A stretch of DNA of 64,000 nucleotides. It comes from Siphonodentalium dalli (taxonomy: Eukaryota; Mollusca; Scaphopoda; Gadilida; Siphonodentaliidae). The notes below the pieces were generated by a model. It was not told where the DNA came from, ran no database searches, and saw only the letters and a program-made list of their open reading frames with translations. Below are positions 10,101 through 20,446 of this stretch, piece by piece (the first letter of the stretch is position 1; every line of letters starts with the position of its first letter). Made by a program: the position numbers and the translations under genes. The stretch spans positions 124,905,030 to 124,969,029 of the forward strand of contig CP136067.1 in NCBI GenBank assembly GCA_032622095.1. Direction: 5' to 3'.

Positions 10101-11639
10101 TGGCGATGATGACTGTGATGGTGTTTGTTGTGATGGCGATGATGACTGTGATGATGTTTGTTGTGATGGCGATGATGACTGTGATGGTGTTTGTATTGAT
10201 GGCGATGGTGAATGTGATGGTGTGTGTTATGGTGGCGATGGTGAATGTGATGGTGTGTGTTATGGTGGCGATGGTGAATGTGATGGTGTGTGTTATGGTG
10301 GCGATGGTGAATGTGATGGTGTGTGTTATGGTGGCGATGGTGAATGTGATGGTGTGTGTTGTGGTGGCGATGCTGACTATGATGTTGTTTGATCAGATGG
10401 CGATGATGACTGTGGTGGTGTTTGTTGTGATGGCGATGATGACTGTGATGGTGTTTGTTGTGATGGCGATGATGACTGTGATGGTGTTTGTATTGATGGC
10501 GATGATGACTGTGATGGTGTTTGTTGTGGTGGCGATGATGACTGTGATGGTGTTTGTATTGATGGCGATGGTGACTGTGGTGGTGTTTGTTGTGATGGCG
10601 ATGATGACTGTGATGATGTTTGTTGTGATGGCGATGATGACTGTGATGGTGTTTGTTGTGATTGCGATGGTGACTGTGATGGTGTTTGTATTGATGGCGA
10701 TGGTGAATGTGATGGTGTGTGTTGTGGTGGCGATGCTGACTATGATGGTGTTTGATCAGATGGCGATGATGACTGTGGTGGTGTTTGTTGTGATGGCGAT
10801 GATGACTGTGATGGTGTTTGTTGTGATGGCGATGATGACTGTGATGGTGTGTGTTATGGTGGCGATGGTGAATGTGATGGTGTGTGTTGTGGTGGCGATG
10901 ATGACTGTGATGGTGTTTGTTGTGGTGGCGATGATGACTGTGATGGTGTTTGTTGTGGTGGCGATGATGACTGTGATGGTGTTTCTATTGATGGCGATGG
11001 TGACTGTGATGGTGTTTGTTGTTATGGTGATGGTGACTGTGATGGTGTTTGTTGTTATGGCGATGGGGACTGTGATTGTGTTTCTTGTGGTGGCGATGAT
11101 GACTGTGATTGTGTGTGTTGTGATGGCGATGATGACTGTGATGGTGTTTGTTGTGATGGCGATGCTGACTATGATGGTGTTTGATCAGATGGCGATGATG
11201 ACTGTGAAGGTGTTTGTTGTGGTGGCGATGGTGACTGTGATGGTGTTTGTTGTTATGGCGATGATGACTGTGATGGTGTTTGTATTGATGGCGATGGTGA
11301 ATGTGATGGTGTGTGTTGTGGTGGCGATGGTGACTGTGATGGTGTTTTTTGTGGTGACGATGATGACTGTGATGTTGTTTGTTGTGATGGCGATGATGAC
11401 TGTGGAGGTGTTTGTTGTGATGGCGATGGTGTGATGATGTTTGTGGTGGTGTTGACTGTGATGGTGTTTGTTGTGTTAGTGACGATGATTTGTGGTGAGT
11501 CAGTGATTGCGATGATGACTTTGATGGTCTTTGTTGTGGTGGCGATGATGACTGTGATGGTGTTTGTTGTGTTGGTGGTGATGAATGTGATGGTGTTTGT
11601 GGTGGTGATAGTGGTCATGATGATGATGATGAATCGACA
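4136..11639. repeat. 33-bp minisatellite array, about 225 units
   Basis: Tandem repeat with a 33-bp period over about 7.5 kb; a representative unit is 10066-10098 (gatggcgatgatgactg + tgatggtgtttgttgt). Units are variable at the edges (4136-5400 and 11430-11639) and more homogeneous inside (8200-11200). The plus strand is strongly G/T-rich and C-poor. Because 33 is a multiple of three and the unit lacks stops, two plus frames stay open for long distances: one reads MAMMTVMVFVV, the other DGDDDCDGVCC; minus frames give His/Thr/Asn-rich text. The longest frame (8381-11434, 1017 codons) is treated as a by-product. The array begins within the capsid pseudogene. Confidence 0.95.
9030..11190. repeat. 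Higher-order repeats inside the 33-bp array, tagged by TGATCA
   Basis: A variant unit carrying gtttgatcagatggcg recurs near 9038, 9136, 9237, 9335, 9962, 10390, 10753 and 11183, at spacings that are close to multiples of 33 (about 99 four-fold, then about 627, 429, 363 and 429). Between the markers, runs of a 'ggtgtgtgttatggtggcga' variant occur in blocks of three to five. This is a higher-order layer from unequal exchange of multi-unit blocks. Confidence 0.75.
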
Positions 11640-11650
11640 TTGACACTCAC

Positions 11651-11783
11651 CTTATATTCTTTAGAATACTAATTGCATCTATGATGTTCTCCATTCGATA
11701 GATCGACATTCCATTTTCTTCACAACAAATGCCGTGCAGACCATATTCAGAAATCACGAATGCGGTCGAATACTTCAATGTTC
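11651..11783 (-). CDS. Possible internal coding exon of an unidentified host gene
   Basis: On the minus strand a polypyrimidine tract and cag (atattttttttcag) precede 133 bp that are fully open in one frame and end at AAG|GTGAGT, a consensus splice donor. The encoded 43-44 residues include YSTAFVISEYGLHGICC and MSIYRMENIIDAISILKN. No family recognised. Splice signals on both sides plus an open frame make a coding exon plausible, but no neighbouring exon is identified and the stretch is short enough for chance. The 33-bp array would lie in the downstream intron if the gene is real. Confidence 0.35.
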
Positions 11784-11922
11784 CTGAAAAAAAATATTGT
11801 GTGTATTGATTCAACAAACAACATGTATATGCATTTGTTTCTCAATCTCGACAGTGTCTGTCAGTGCATGGCAGATGTCTAACCGAAATAATTCAATCCA
11901 ATAACTTGTAATTATAGTAAAC

Positions 11923-12402
11923 TTAAAGGTACTCAACCCGATAAAACTCCTCTCAATTACTATTTCAATGGCTTCGGGGGTCAAAAATATTTGATTCGAG
12001 TCGAGGAAGTCACCCATCAAAGCTCAGATTTGTTAGATATCGATTTTAGAAATCTATTATTTTTCATTATCGGGAATACTATCTGGCCCAGAACTCAGTC
12101 AAAATTGCGTAAAAAATTACCACTTGATTTTAGAGTTATTCATCCTTGTCTGTTTGAATAGATTTGGAGTACACATCCAGAGCAGATTACGGCAGTTATT
12201 GGTACTCATCTCGAGAACATAACAATTTGAAAAATCAATATCTAATAACTCTGAGCTTTGTTTGATGGGTTCCTCGACTCGAATCAAATATTTTTTTTTA
12301 CCCCCAAAGCCAAAGAAATAGTAATATAGGACCCTCTGATCGGATTGTTGTTGTTGGAATCTGTTGAGATGGGGACCCTCTTTACGGGTTGAGTACCTTT
12401 AA
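11923..12402. mobile_element. TTAA-flanked foldback MITE, family shared with 55260-55684
   Basis: TTAA at 11923-11926 and 12399-12402. Terminal inverted repeats start AGGTACTCAACCCG. Inverted arms extend inward, about 11927-12056 against 12225-12398, both containing atttgattcgagtcgagga. Central part contains cttgattttagagttattcatc, also found in the second copy. No coding capacity. TTAA target and end structure suggest piggyBac-like mobilisation. Confidence 0.72.
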
Positions 12403-12440
12403 CTGTTCTTTCGTTTTGTGCACTAATGAATTTCAAAGTG

Positions 12441-12442
<2 letters not shown>

Positions 12443-12486
<44 letters not shown>
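12443..12486. repeat. (AT)n microsatellite
   Basis: Uninterrupted AT dinucleotide run of about 22 units. Confidence 0.95.
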
Positions 12487-12489
<3 letters not shown>

Positions 12490-12600
12490 ATGAAACCCCT
12501 TTTTTATTGTATAATTAAAAAGACATTGCATTTGTACTTATTTATTACAAGAGATGAATAGGCGCGCGCTTCCCGGGCATCACTAGGTCTTTACACTTAT

Positions 12601-12765
12601 TCAGACGGATTTATTCTATTTATAAAAGTCCCGCATGACGCTAACGACATCTTCGTTAAACTTACTAATTTTGCAGCTTCTTTTAAGGATTTGTGAAAAA
12701 AAAAAATAAAGCTCCAGGGGGGAGGCTGAATTTTTTTTACGAGACGTGAGGTGGGGCGGGGGTTG
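12601..12765. repeat. Dispersed repeat segment related to 14331-14620
   Basis: Contains cataaaagtcccgcatgacgc-type sequence and gcagcttcttttaaggattt, both found again at 14331-14375 and 14596-14620. acgagacgtgaggtgggg (12740-) matches the reverse complement of sequence at 14135-14155. No gene; 12490-12600 and 12766-13490 contain nothing recognisable beyond poly-T runs. Confidence 0.45.
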
Positions 12766-13496
12766 GGTTGGTACCCTAGGCCGGAAACAGTTTTTGACCA
12801 CTTTTTTTGCATTTTTTTTTATTGACATATTTTCAACTGTTTTAAACATTTGTTTATATGTTGTGGCTTGTTGCAATATGAGAAGCACTAATACATTCAA
12901 CATTTTTATAATTACCCCCATAAGTTGATATAAAATGGAAAATTATTAAATATAATTGTTGGGGGTGGGTCCCAAAATTTTCATTGATTTTTTTTGCGCG
13001 CAATCTTTTTTATTGTGTCTGTTTATGCTTGTTTGGCAGTATTATATTGAAAATTGTCTAGTTCACAGTGTAGTTCAATAAAAAATTACTTCAGATAGCT
13101 CTAGGGTAGGGTGAACTTAATGCAGTCTGACAATATCAGCTAACAACTCATGACAGAATAGTACAATAATCCTTATACTTCATGACAGTCTCTTGACTCA
13201 CAGTTAGTTGATGCATGAGTGTAATGTATGAAATAAGTATTTGTATCAGTGTTTGTATACTAAAATTGATTATTCTCATAATGTATCAGAATAATGTATA
13301 GTTAATAATATATAGTAGACACAGGTAGAAATATAATAGTAAATCAAGAGTACAGCCGGTATACTGTAAACAGAAGACCAAATTGGAGTTATCTTCCCTA
13401 CACCAACACAGTGACGTTACGCTTACCGTGACATCGTCTTCACGGTCACATGTCACTAAAGTACACATCCGTGTATATGGAGTTGGCACTAAATTG

Positions 13497-13525
13497 ACCA
13501 TCCGCGTTCAAACTCAAAGGGTTAA
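13497..13525. mobile_element. piggyBac-like terminal sequence (solo end)
   Basis: Reads from TTAA (13522-13525) inward as CCCTTTGAGTTTGAACGCG, like the end at 187-220. No matching left end was found upstream, so this is a weak call. 13526-14215 is otherwise unannotated low-copy DNA with no supported gene. Confidence 0.3.
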
Positions 13526-14217
13526 ACATTATTTTAGTCCTAAATCGTAATGCGAGGTCGGGTCGGTGGTTATGCAGGCATACATAAAAGCTAATTCGTA
13601 CACTGGTTCATATGCACATTTTCCTTTTTGGTATTACGATAGGCTCTAGGCCTACTAGTTGATGCTGGTTGATGTCTGAAAAAAGATAATTTAATTTTGT
13701 GTAATTTTTCATTCTATTATAGGCCCTAACACTGGCCCTTGTTATTTTTTGTTGTCATTCCAGGGGATTCAACATATTTTTCATCTACTCACACAGATGA
13801 AAAGGCTGGGTTATAAATTTACCAATATAATCAATCACATCATATTCTACTTTTGTTGATTGCTTAGAGTTCAATTTAGTTGAGATTATCGCTGATTACT
13901 GCTGATTATCGCATAATTATCAGCCAAGAAAATATTTGTCTTGCACATGTTTGTAAACAGGAAGTAACATTAAATTTGTTTTTTCAAAGAAGGGACCAAT
14001 ATAGAGCGGTTGGTCGTTTTTACAGAGGGGACCAACATAAAGCTTTGGGGTTTTGGGGTGGGTGTCTAAAATTTTATGAAAAAAAAATGCAAGAAAGGGT
14101 GGGTGGGTGTAAACAAATGGCAATGTAAAAAAACACCCCCACGTCTCGCAACTTTTTTACGGTCCCTCCTGAAAGCTCTAGTATTTTCATTTGATATACA
14201 AGATCTTCAAATCGTTA

Positions 14218-14330
14218 TGTTGGGATACAAGAATTTATGAAACTCGCTTGATAAATTTGATTCACAACTTATCTACGACTCGTTGTGAATAAAATTGATC
14301 AAACTCGTTTCATAAAATATTTACATTGGT
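14218..14330. mobile_element. Foldback MITE-like element, copy 1
   Basis: Inverted arms 14236-14268 and 14282-14314: tatgaaactcgcttgataaa... with complement ...aactcgtttcata, around a 13-nt centre ttatctacgactc. A second copy lies at 14689-14810. Confidence 0.6.
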
Positions 14331-14620
14331 TCAGGCGGATTATTACTATTTCTAAAAGCCACGCATGACGCTAACACCACACAATGCAAAATTATTGCTT
14401 TGCTCAATAAAGTTAAATTATTGTCCGACTTCGTTACACTAAAGAAAATAGACACCAAAATCAAAGAGGCAAATTGTGGGGGGGGGGGGGGGGGGGGGCT
14501 ACATTTTCCGTCGGTAGCCAGAGCGCGCAATATACCGTCGTAAACGGTTGTGAAACGTCTCAGCCAACACTGTAAATGTATGTATTTTTAATGCATCTTG
14601 GAGCTTCTTTTAAGGATTTT
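14331..14620. repeat. Dispersed repeat segment related to 12601-12765, containing a 21-G run
   Basis: 14331-14375 matches 12601-12645 (cggatt...cgcatgacgctaac). gagcttcttttaaggatttt near 14600 matches 12675-12695. A homopolymer of 21 G occupies 14478-14498. No coding frame supported. Confidence 0.45.
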
Positions 14621-14688
14621 GATTTTTAAAAAGGCATTAAGCTCTAGTTTCTTTCATCTGTTCATGTGATTTACTAGATCTTCACCGT

Positions 14689-14810
14689 TATGTTGGGATA
14701 TAAGATTTTTATGAAACTAGTTTGATTAATTTGATTCACAACTCGTCTACGACTCGTCGTGAATCAAATTGATCAACCTCGTTTCATAAAATCCTATATC
14801 CAATATAACT
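14689..14810. mobile_element. Foldback MITE-like element, copy 2
   Basis: Arms around 14710-14742 and 14756-14788 pair almost perfectly (tatgaaactagtttgatta... / ...aacctcgtttcata), and the pairing extends outward through ggatata.gat. Same family as 14218-14330. The two copies flank the 14331-14620 segment. Confidence 0.65.
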
Positions 14811-14837
14811 CGATGGAGATCCTCTACTCGTATATAT

Positions 14838-14998
14838 GGTAGCCAGCTAGGCGCGGACCGCCTCTCAGTAGGTGCACCGCGCCTCGAGCGAAGGCGCGCG
14901 GCGCCTATCGCTGATTATCATCGCGCCGATCCGCGGAGCGGTCTTCGGACCTTCGTTCGTCGTCCGCTGCTTCTACTAATTACGTCCGCGCGTTCGGT
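14838..14998. other. Isolated GC-rich block
   Basis: About 160 bp of GC-rich, CpG-rich sequence (cgcgcggcgcc, cgcgccgatccgcgg) inside AT-rich DNA. No ORF of note, no tRNA or rRNA resemblance recognised. Could be the remnant of a transposon head or a small CpG island. Confidence 0.35.
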
Positions 14999-15028
14999 TT
15001 GATTCAATTATCGAAACTAAATGTAGCT

Positions 15029-15330
15029 TTAACCCTTTCAGTGCCAAGTCCGATGTTTGTATCAACCCATATTTCCTTGATCATTTTTCAAATTTACTGA
15101 TTATAATAATGTGATACATTGATGGAATGAGCTCTTAGTTGTATACGTATACGTTTACATCGAGGTAGATCGCTACTTTCACCCTTGCAGTGCCAAGTCC
15201 GATGTTTGTATCAACCCATATTTCCTTGATCATTTTTCAAATTTATTGATAATAATAATGTGATACATTGATGGAATGAGCTCTTAGTTGTATACGTATA
15301 CGTTTACATCGAGGTAGGTCGCAACTTTCT
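15029..15330. repeat. 149-bp tandem duplication starting with a TTAACCCTTT end
   Basis: Two direct copies of a 149-bp segment: gtgccaagtccgatgtttgt at 15041 and again at 15190, both continuing to gtatacgtatacgttta. The first copy begins TTAACCCTTTCAGTGCC, resembling the piggyBac-like ends elsewhere; the second begins cacccttgcagtgcc. 15331-16165 holds nothing else recognised. Confidence 0.8.
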
Positions 15331-16169
15331 TACATCAGAGGATACGTTCTTACACCAGAGGATGCAACAAGGCAAATACGTACTTAGCGTGATTAGTTAT
15401 ATACCAGCTATAAAATACGATATGTATATGCACATGCATGGTACACTTGAAGAGACACGGAAGTGACTGGAATTGGAATTCATTAGAATTTTAAAATTCT
15501 TCCGACTTGATCACCACTCTACATGCACATGTCTGATATGGCTATAATCCAATTCAAGGCAATCAGGGTTTACTAATGTAACTCTGCGCTTTATTTTCTA
15601 TGTCAAGAAATATACCTAAATCGAGAACGTTTCGCCAAACGGATAAAGACCATAAAGAGCGTTGTGTGATATTTTTTTCGAAATAACCAACATTGGTTTC
15701 AGTCCGATATAACAATGCATAAGGCAATCAGGCTTCTCTTATCAGTTGCAGTATATCTTATTATCTCTGTTACTAGTAGTGTTAGCACAACAAAAAGAGT
15801 TATCAATAAAGAGTGTTTTGTCATATATAAAATTGATATGTATTAACCATCAACCTTCAGTGCGGTGTAACATAGTGCATGATTTTGGTCTCTTTCTTGT
15901 ATCTGAATAATTGCCTTTGATGCGATGCGATGTGTGATTTAAAATGAGATATTGGCATAGTGTGCCATCGCCTTTGTACTATCTTATAATGGGAAATAAA
16001 ATATGCTGCCAAAATTAAATAAATCCTTCATAGTCATGTCAAGTCTGTATAATAAACTATAAGTATGTACTTTCTGTGTCCAATTACTCAACATATATCA
16101 TGAAACAGGTATGCAGTGACTGCGCGGCTAGTAACTGTGTTACACTGGTCCTATCCGTCTATTCTGCTA

Positions 16170-16610
16170 TGACGTTAGTAGGTCTTGTGAAATTGTTATG
16201 CTGTTGGTAGGACAAACTGACGTCGTTACGAAAAGTACTGTTTTTGTTCTTTTAAGTGTCATTTTCGCGGTGTTTGGCTAAACCGAGGGTTTTTATAAAT
16301 AACAGTGTATGTATGAAACATTCAATAACGTATATATATATTTTTTTTATTTTTTTTAAACTAGTAATGGCTGCGCTGGTATTTGCTAAATAACATTAAT
16401 AGCTAAATTGTTGATAGTCGATTTGCAACAGCTAATACAAACAGTATTAACTTATTTGTATTGTGCTTCTGAATGTTTCATACACATTATACCGTTTCTT
16501 GCATATGTTCAGATTATCCGAACACCGCAATAATGACAACTTTAAAACTGATTAACGGTATCTTTTCGTAACAGCATCAGTTTGCCGTAACCTCGCATAG
16601 CAGTTAATCA
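16170..16610. mobile_element. Degenerate foldback element
   Basis: About 16188-16330 pairs with the reverse complement of about 16465-16600. Matching islands include acaaactgac-tcgttacgaaaag, tgtcatt-ttcgcggtgtt and gtgtatgtatgaaacattca. Similarity is moderate, so this is an old foldback DNA element. No coding sequence. Confidence 0.5.
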
Positions 16611-16745
16611 TTATCCATCAGCACCATATCACATTAGCAGAACAACTTGACTAGGGTGTGTTCCTAAATTTCCACCGCGGATCGATTCGGTCATGCGTTG
16701 ATGGTTCTTCGTCGTTAATGACTAATAATTACCCACGCCAGTTCC

Positions 16746-17636
16746 ACCCCATGCATCCGGACATGCTCGTAGCGGAAGACATGCCCGTAGCGGAATAACC
16801 ACATGGCCCGCGATGTGCACACCATTCACGGTTAAACACATTTTGCACCGAAACCAACACATACCAGTGGTTGACGGTGGTGGTACTATTTGTGGCTATA
16901 ATTTACCCAACTGTACATCAAACTTCTTTAAACATGGACGCAGTTTAATCCTATTTTATAGCGAAGTTAGGCCAAACATTGTGGCAAACTTTTCATTTCT
17001 TACATAAAATTACGATTTCTGTGGTAACAGCCCAGACAACATAGTCTTTGCATACATTGCTATTTCCGCGGATATTCCCTTAATATAATAGACAACATTT
17101 TCAGTCATGTTTCTACATTTTTCATAGTAAAAAAATTACCATATATGCAGGTCATAGCAAGAAAATATGGCATGTCTATAGCAGTGTTTTTACGTTTGCT
17201 ATAGACATGCCCCAAAATCAAGTGAGTGCATCCATGGAAACTAATTTTTCGGGCACTAATATGATTGACATCGCAAACATGTCCAGTTCATTTTGAAGCT
17301 AAGATATCATACTTTGAGAGACTGTATGTTATATAATGTGTCAATGCAAGGAGTCATTAAAATTTGATAAAACTTATATCGAGTAAGTATTTCAGGTCAT
17401 AATTTTCGTATAAAACCCGATTATCGAACAGTAATATGCAAATTGCGGAAACCACAACCGCTCATTTCTGTAGACCGATTATCGCTGTTAAACGTTTAAA
17501 AAAAATCAAGGTAAAGTAAACCGTGTTTTTATGAAATAACTTACGACAACTAAGGACGATGTGCAAATCGCTGGCCATGTGGTTATTCCGCTACGAGCAT
17601 GTCTTCCACTACGAGCATATCCGGATGCATGGGGTG
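16746..17636. mobile_element. Non-autonomous DNA element with about 80-bp terminal inverted repeats
   Basis: Left end accccatgcatccggacatg and right end (reverse complement) caccccatgcatccggatatg continue as inverted repeats for about 80 bp with few differences, through cggaataaccacatggcc and gcgatgtgcac/gcgatttgcac. Inside each repeat the motif acatgctcgtagcggaa occurs twice as a 17-bp direct repeat. A 6-bp direct repeat AGTTCC abuts both sides (16740-16745, 17637-17642) and is a candidate target-site duplication. The 64-codon ORF inside (16813-17007) has no support as a gene. Confidence 0.75.
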
Positions 17637-18069
17637 AGTTCCCGTTAATTGATTTATCAAGACGGGTCAAACGTGATTAAAGTGACTGTTAACGTGTGTC
17701 TCTCAATGCATGTATGTATAATCGAGTTTGGTCACTATGTTCTGACATCTGATGATATAACAGGCCGTTAAATACACAGCTGGATTAAACTTTTATACCA
17801 GCTATAAATATCAACTGTATTGATATAGTATACACGTGGCAAACATAAGTATTCGGATTATAGTCTTATAAATCATTATTACAATAACAAATGTATCATT
17901 TTTTTACCTATATCGTTTATTCTGTAAACAATCTTGGTACTAAGAACAAATTATCTTGAGCCATATGTAAAAGCCAAATGTAGTGAAATTAGCCGCATTT
18001 TTCAAAACACAATGCGAGAAAACATTGCGAAATGCTCAACTTCATACTAATCATATTAAATATAGTAAT

Positions 18070-18215
18070 TAAATCATGTGCCGAAACGTCTTCGACGACG
18101 TTCCGAAACATCCAAATGCTTGGTCCGAAATAACAATTGCCGAAACCCCAGGTGCCGAAACATCCTGAAAACTTGGTGCCGAAACGTCCTGGTGCCGAAA
18201 TGTCCTGCACCCGGA
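18070..18215. repeat. Short degenerate repeats of GGTGCCGAAACGTCCT
   Basis: At least five degenerate copies of 'gtgccgaaacgtcctg' in about 145 bp, spaced 16-30 bp. Likely subterminal repeat of a MITE or a small minisatellite. 17643-18069 and 18216-19569 contain no gene or repeat that I can support. Confidence 0.55.
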
Positions 18216-19577
18216 AAAGTTACACCATGACGTTGTTCATCAATATTCGTTGAAATCATACGAATGTAATGAACATTATGGAATTGACATGTCTTCTCCA
18301 TATATAGTATATCAGTCGCATCGCTCACCAAGCGTCAACAAATATATTGGTTAAATTCCGTAAAAATGTTCACGTTCCCCACTCGGCATGCATGGTATAA
18401 TTATTTTCACTTTGGTGTTGGTATAGTTTATACTACGTGTAGCAGACAATAAAGACTACTCGGAAACACGTTTGGTCTAATTTATGATCTAAATTATAAT
18501 TGGGATCCATTCTTTCGATGAACCGTTGTGGACGAAGTGTAATTATTGATAATCAATATAGGTTATGTGAATCCGATTTGGTCTTAGGCACGTACCGACA
18601 GGGTGTGGGTTGTCACACTCCGAACGAGGACCATAATTTGCATAGTTAGAAATTTCATGACTCAAATTTCAATAGTTGGAAATTAAAAGTAAAAGTGAAT
18701 CGAATGATCTAAGTGTTTCAATTTCCGACTTCAAGTTCAGACTTGTATGTTTTACCGAACATTGCGTCATGGTCACTAGTCTATTAGTAATGCCAAACCT
18801 CCATATCTTTCTGATAACAGCTTTAACGATATAACATTCAGCATGCATAATTGTTACCATCATATATTGTTACTTCTTGGAATTTGAATACGTGTAACTC
18901 GTATTCGCTCATCAGCCATATTCTGATTAATAGCATGTATAATGTGCATGTTCTGCACGCAGACTGTGACGCAGTATACTCGAGACTTAACATATGGATC
19001 AATGCTATGTCATGATTGTCATTTGTGTCTTTATTTACACAGTCCATGCTCTTAAACAGAATGTATGGAAACCCAAATTATGAAGCCAATATTGAAATAT
19101 TGCATTACTCAAAACCAAATGCTATATAGTTGGATATTTGATTAGACAAAAATCCTATATATTTGGAAATGTTATTAGACCAAATTATGTGTACATGTAT
19201 ATATAGTTGGAAATTGTATGGTCTCACCCACGGTTGGATCCCTTTGGAACGTCCCTATTTGGCGGGAATACCAGGTAATATATAAACCAATTTTGATTTA
19301 AAAAACAAAAGCCAGTTACCCCAATGTGAGTGGTTTAGCTTTGTTATTTAATTACGCTAACGCATGGTCATATTACCATATTTATTCTTGTCGACCACGT
19401 CCATCGATAACTTATATAGTGCGTAGAAATAACCACACGGAACATGGTGCTGTTATCCCTTACACGAACAAGTACCCTTATGATTTTTGCGATGCTTGAT
19501 TAATCTGCAAGGCCAGTGTCTAGTTGAAACATTCAAAAACATATATTCTTGAACTTTATTAACCCATGCCATACTAC

Positions 19578-20446
19578 TAGTGTTCGCGCTGCCACTTGCC
19601 AAATTTGCTAATGGCAAAAATAATTCAAATTTGGCAAAAAATAATTTCATTTGGCAAATCACTTTTTAATTCCTCTAGAAAAATTGAAAACAATATTGGT
19701 CAATCAACACCATTCATTTCAGGAAACGTACAATATAATTATATTAGTGGTGTTGTATGTGGTTTACGAAAAGTGAACACCTCTATTAAGATGAAGTTAA
19801 GCTGATAGCATTAATATCGATTGGTGGTGGGATTTAGTGTGGAGGTGTTTACATAGCAAACCGGGGCCCCGGTGGTCCAGTCGGTAGAGTTCCAGCTGCA
19901 TTACGCCGCCACAGACCGTCCAGCGCCGACGAAGATGGTTCTAACCCCGTCATATAGAGGGTGACCGGAATCGTGTACCTGGGCAAGGTTGTCAGTTGCT
20001 TTCCGGGGTCTGTGGTTTCTACACGCAGTGGAACGATTTCCCGGTGAAATTAAGCCTCTGTGTGGTCTTTCCTCCACCCGTAAAATTGACAACGTCGTTT
20101 GTGGCCTAGCGGCTAGAACGACTATAAACACTAACAAACAAACAAACATAGCAAATCCTCTTGTGATGCGCCCTTCTGATAAGGCAACCCTTCTATCGTG
20201 TTATTGTTTGATTATTGGTGTATTATGGGGTGATAAACTAGAGATGCGAATATAATTATTAACTTCTCGTTTTTCTATCGATATCAAAAGTTGTTCAAAC
20301 CGCGAGTGTCAGAACATAAGACTCAAAGTTGCAGAAAATGATACTTACAAGGATAGTATTTCGCAAATTTTGAAATAATTTGGCAAACAAAAATTTCTTT
20401 TGGCGAATTATATGGCAAAGTAAATTTTGGTCCAGCGCGGACCCTG
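19578..20446. mobile_element. hAT-like non-autonomous element carrying a nested SINE
   Basis: Left end tagtgttcgcgctgcc and right end, in reverse complement, cagggtccgcgctgg share a YAGKGTYCGCGCTG terminal inverted repeat of hAT style. Flanking 8-mers catactac (19570-19577) and caaactac (20447-20454) agree at 7 of 8 positions, fitting the 8-bp hAT target duplication. Subterminal regions share repeats of 'tttggcaaa' type on both sides. No transposase. The SINE at 19861-20145 inserted later. Confidence 0.7.
19861..20145 (+). mobile_element. tRNA-derived SINE with 10-bp target-site duplication
   Basis: A-box-like TGGTCCAGTCGG (19873-19884) and B-box-like GGTTCTAACCC (19937-19947) mark a Pol III promoter head. 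The body ends in a short acaaac-type tail (taacaaacaaacaaac). Exact 10-bp direct repeats ACATAGCAAA flank it (19851-19860 and 20146-20155), a hallmark of LINE-mediated retroposition. A-box to B-box distance is longer than in a canonical tRNA. Precise SINE family not assigned. Confidence 0.82.

Noticed and set aside
8381-11434. 1017-codon open reading frame
   Set aside because: It lies wholly in the 33-bp array, whose stop-free unit keeps several frames open; it encodes only repeats of a hydrophobic 11-mer and has no recognised domain.
13286-14128. Small ORFs in 13286-14128
   Set aside because: Short, overlapping on both strands, with no domain or splice context.
19873-19947. Functional tRNA gene
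   Set aside because: A- and B-box words are present but spacing is too long and no cloverleaf could be drawn; the SINE explanation is better.
19901-20255. ORFs across the SINE on both strands
   Set aside because: They coincide with the tRNA-derived SINE, whose boxes, tail and target duplications explain the sequence.
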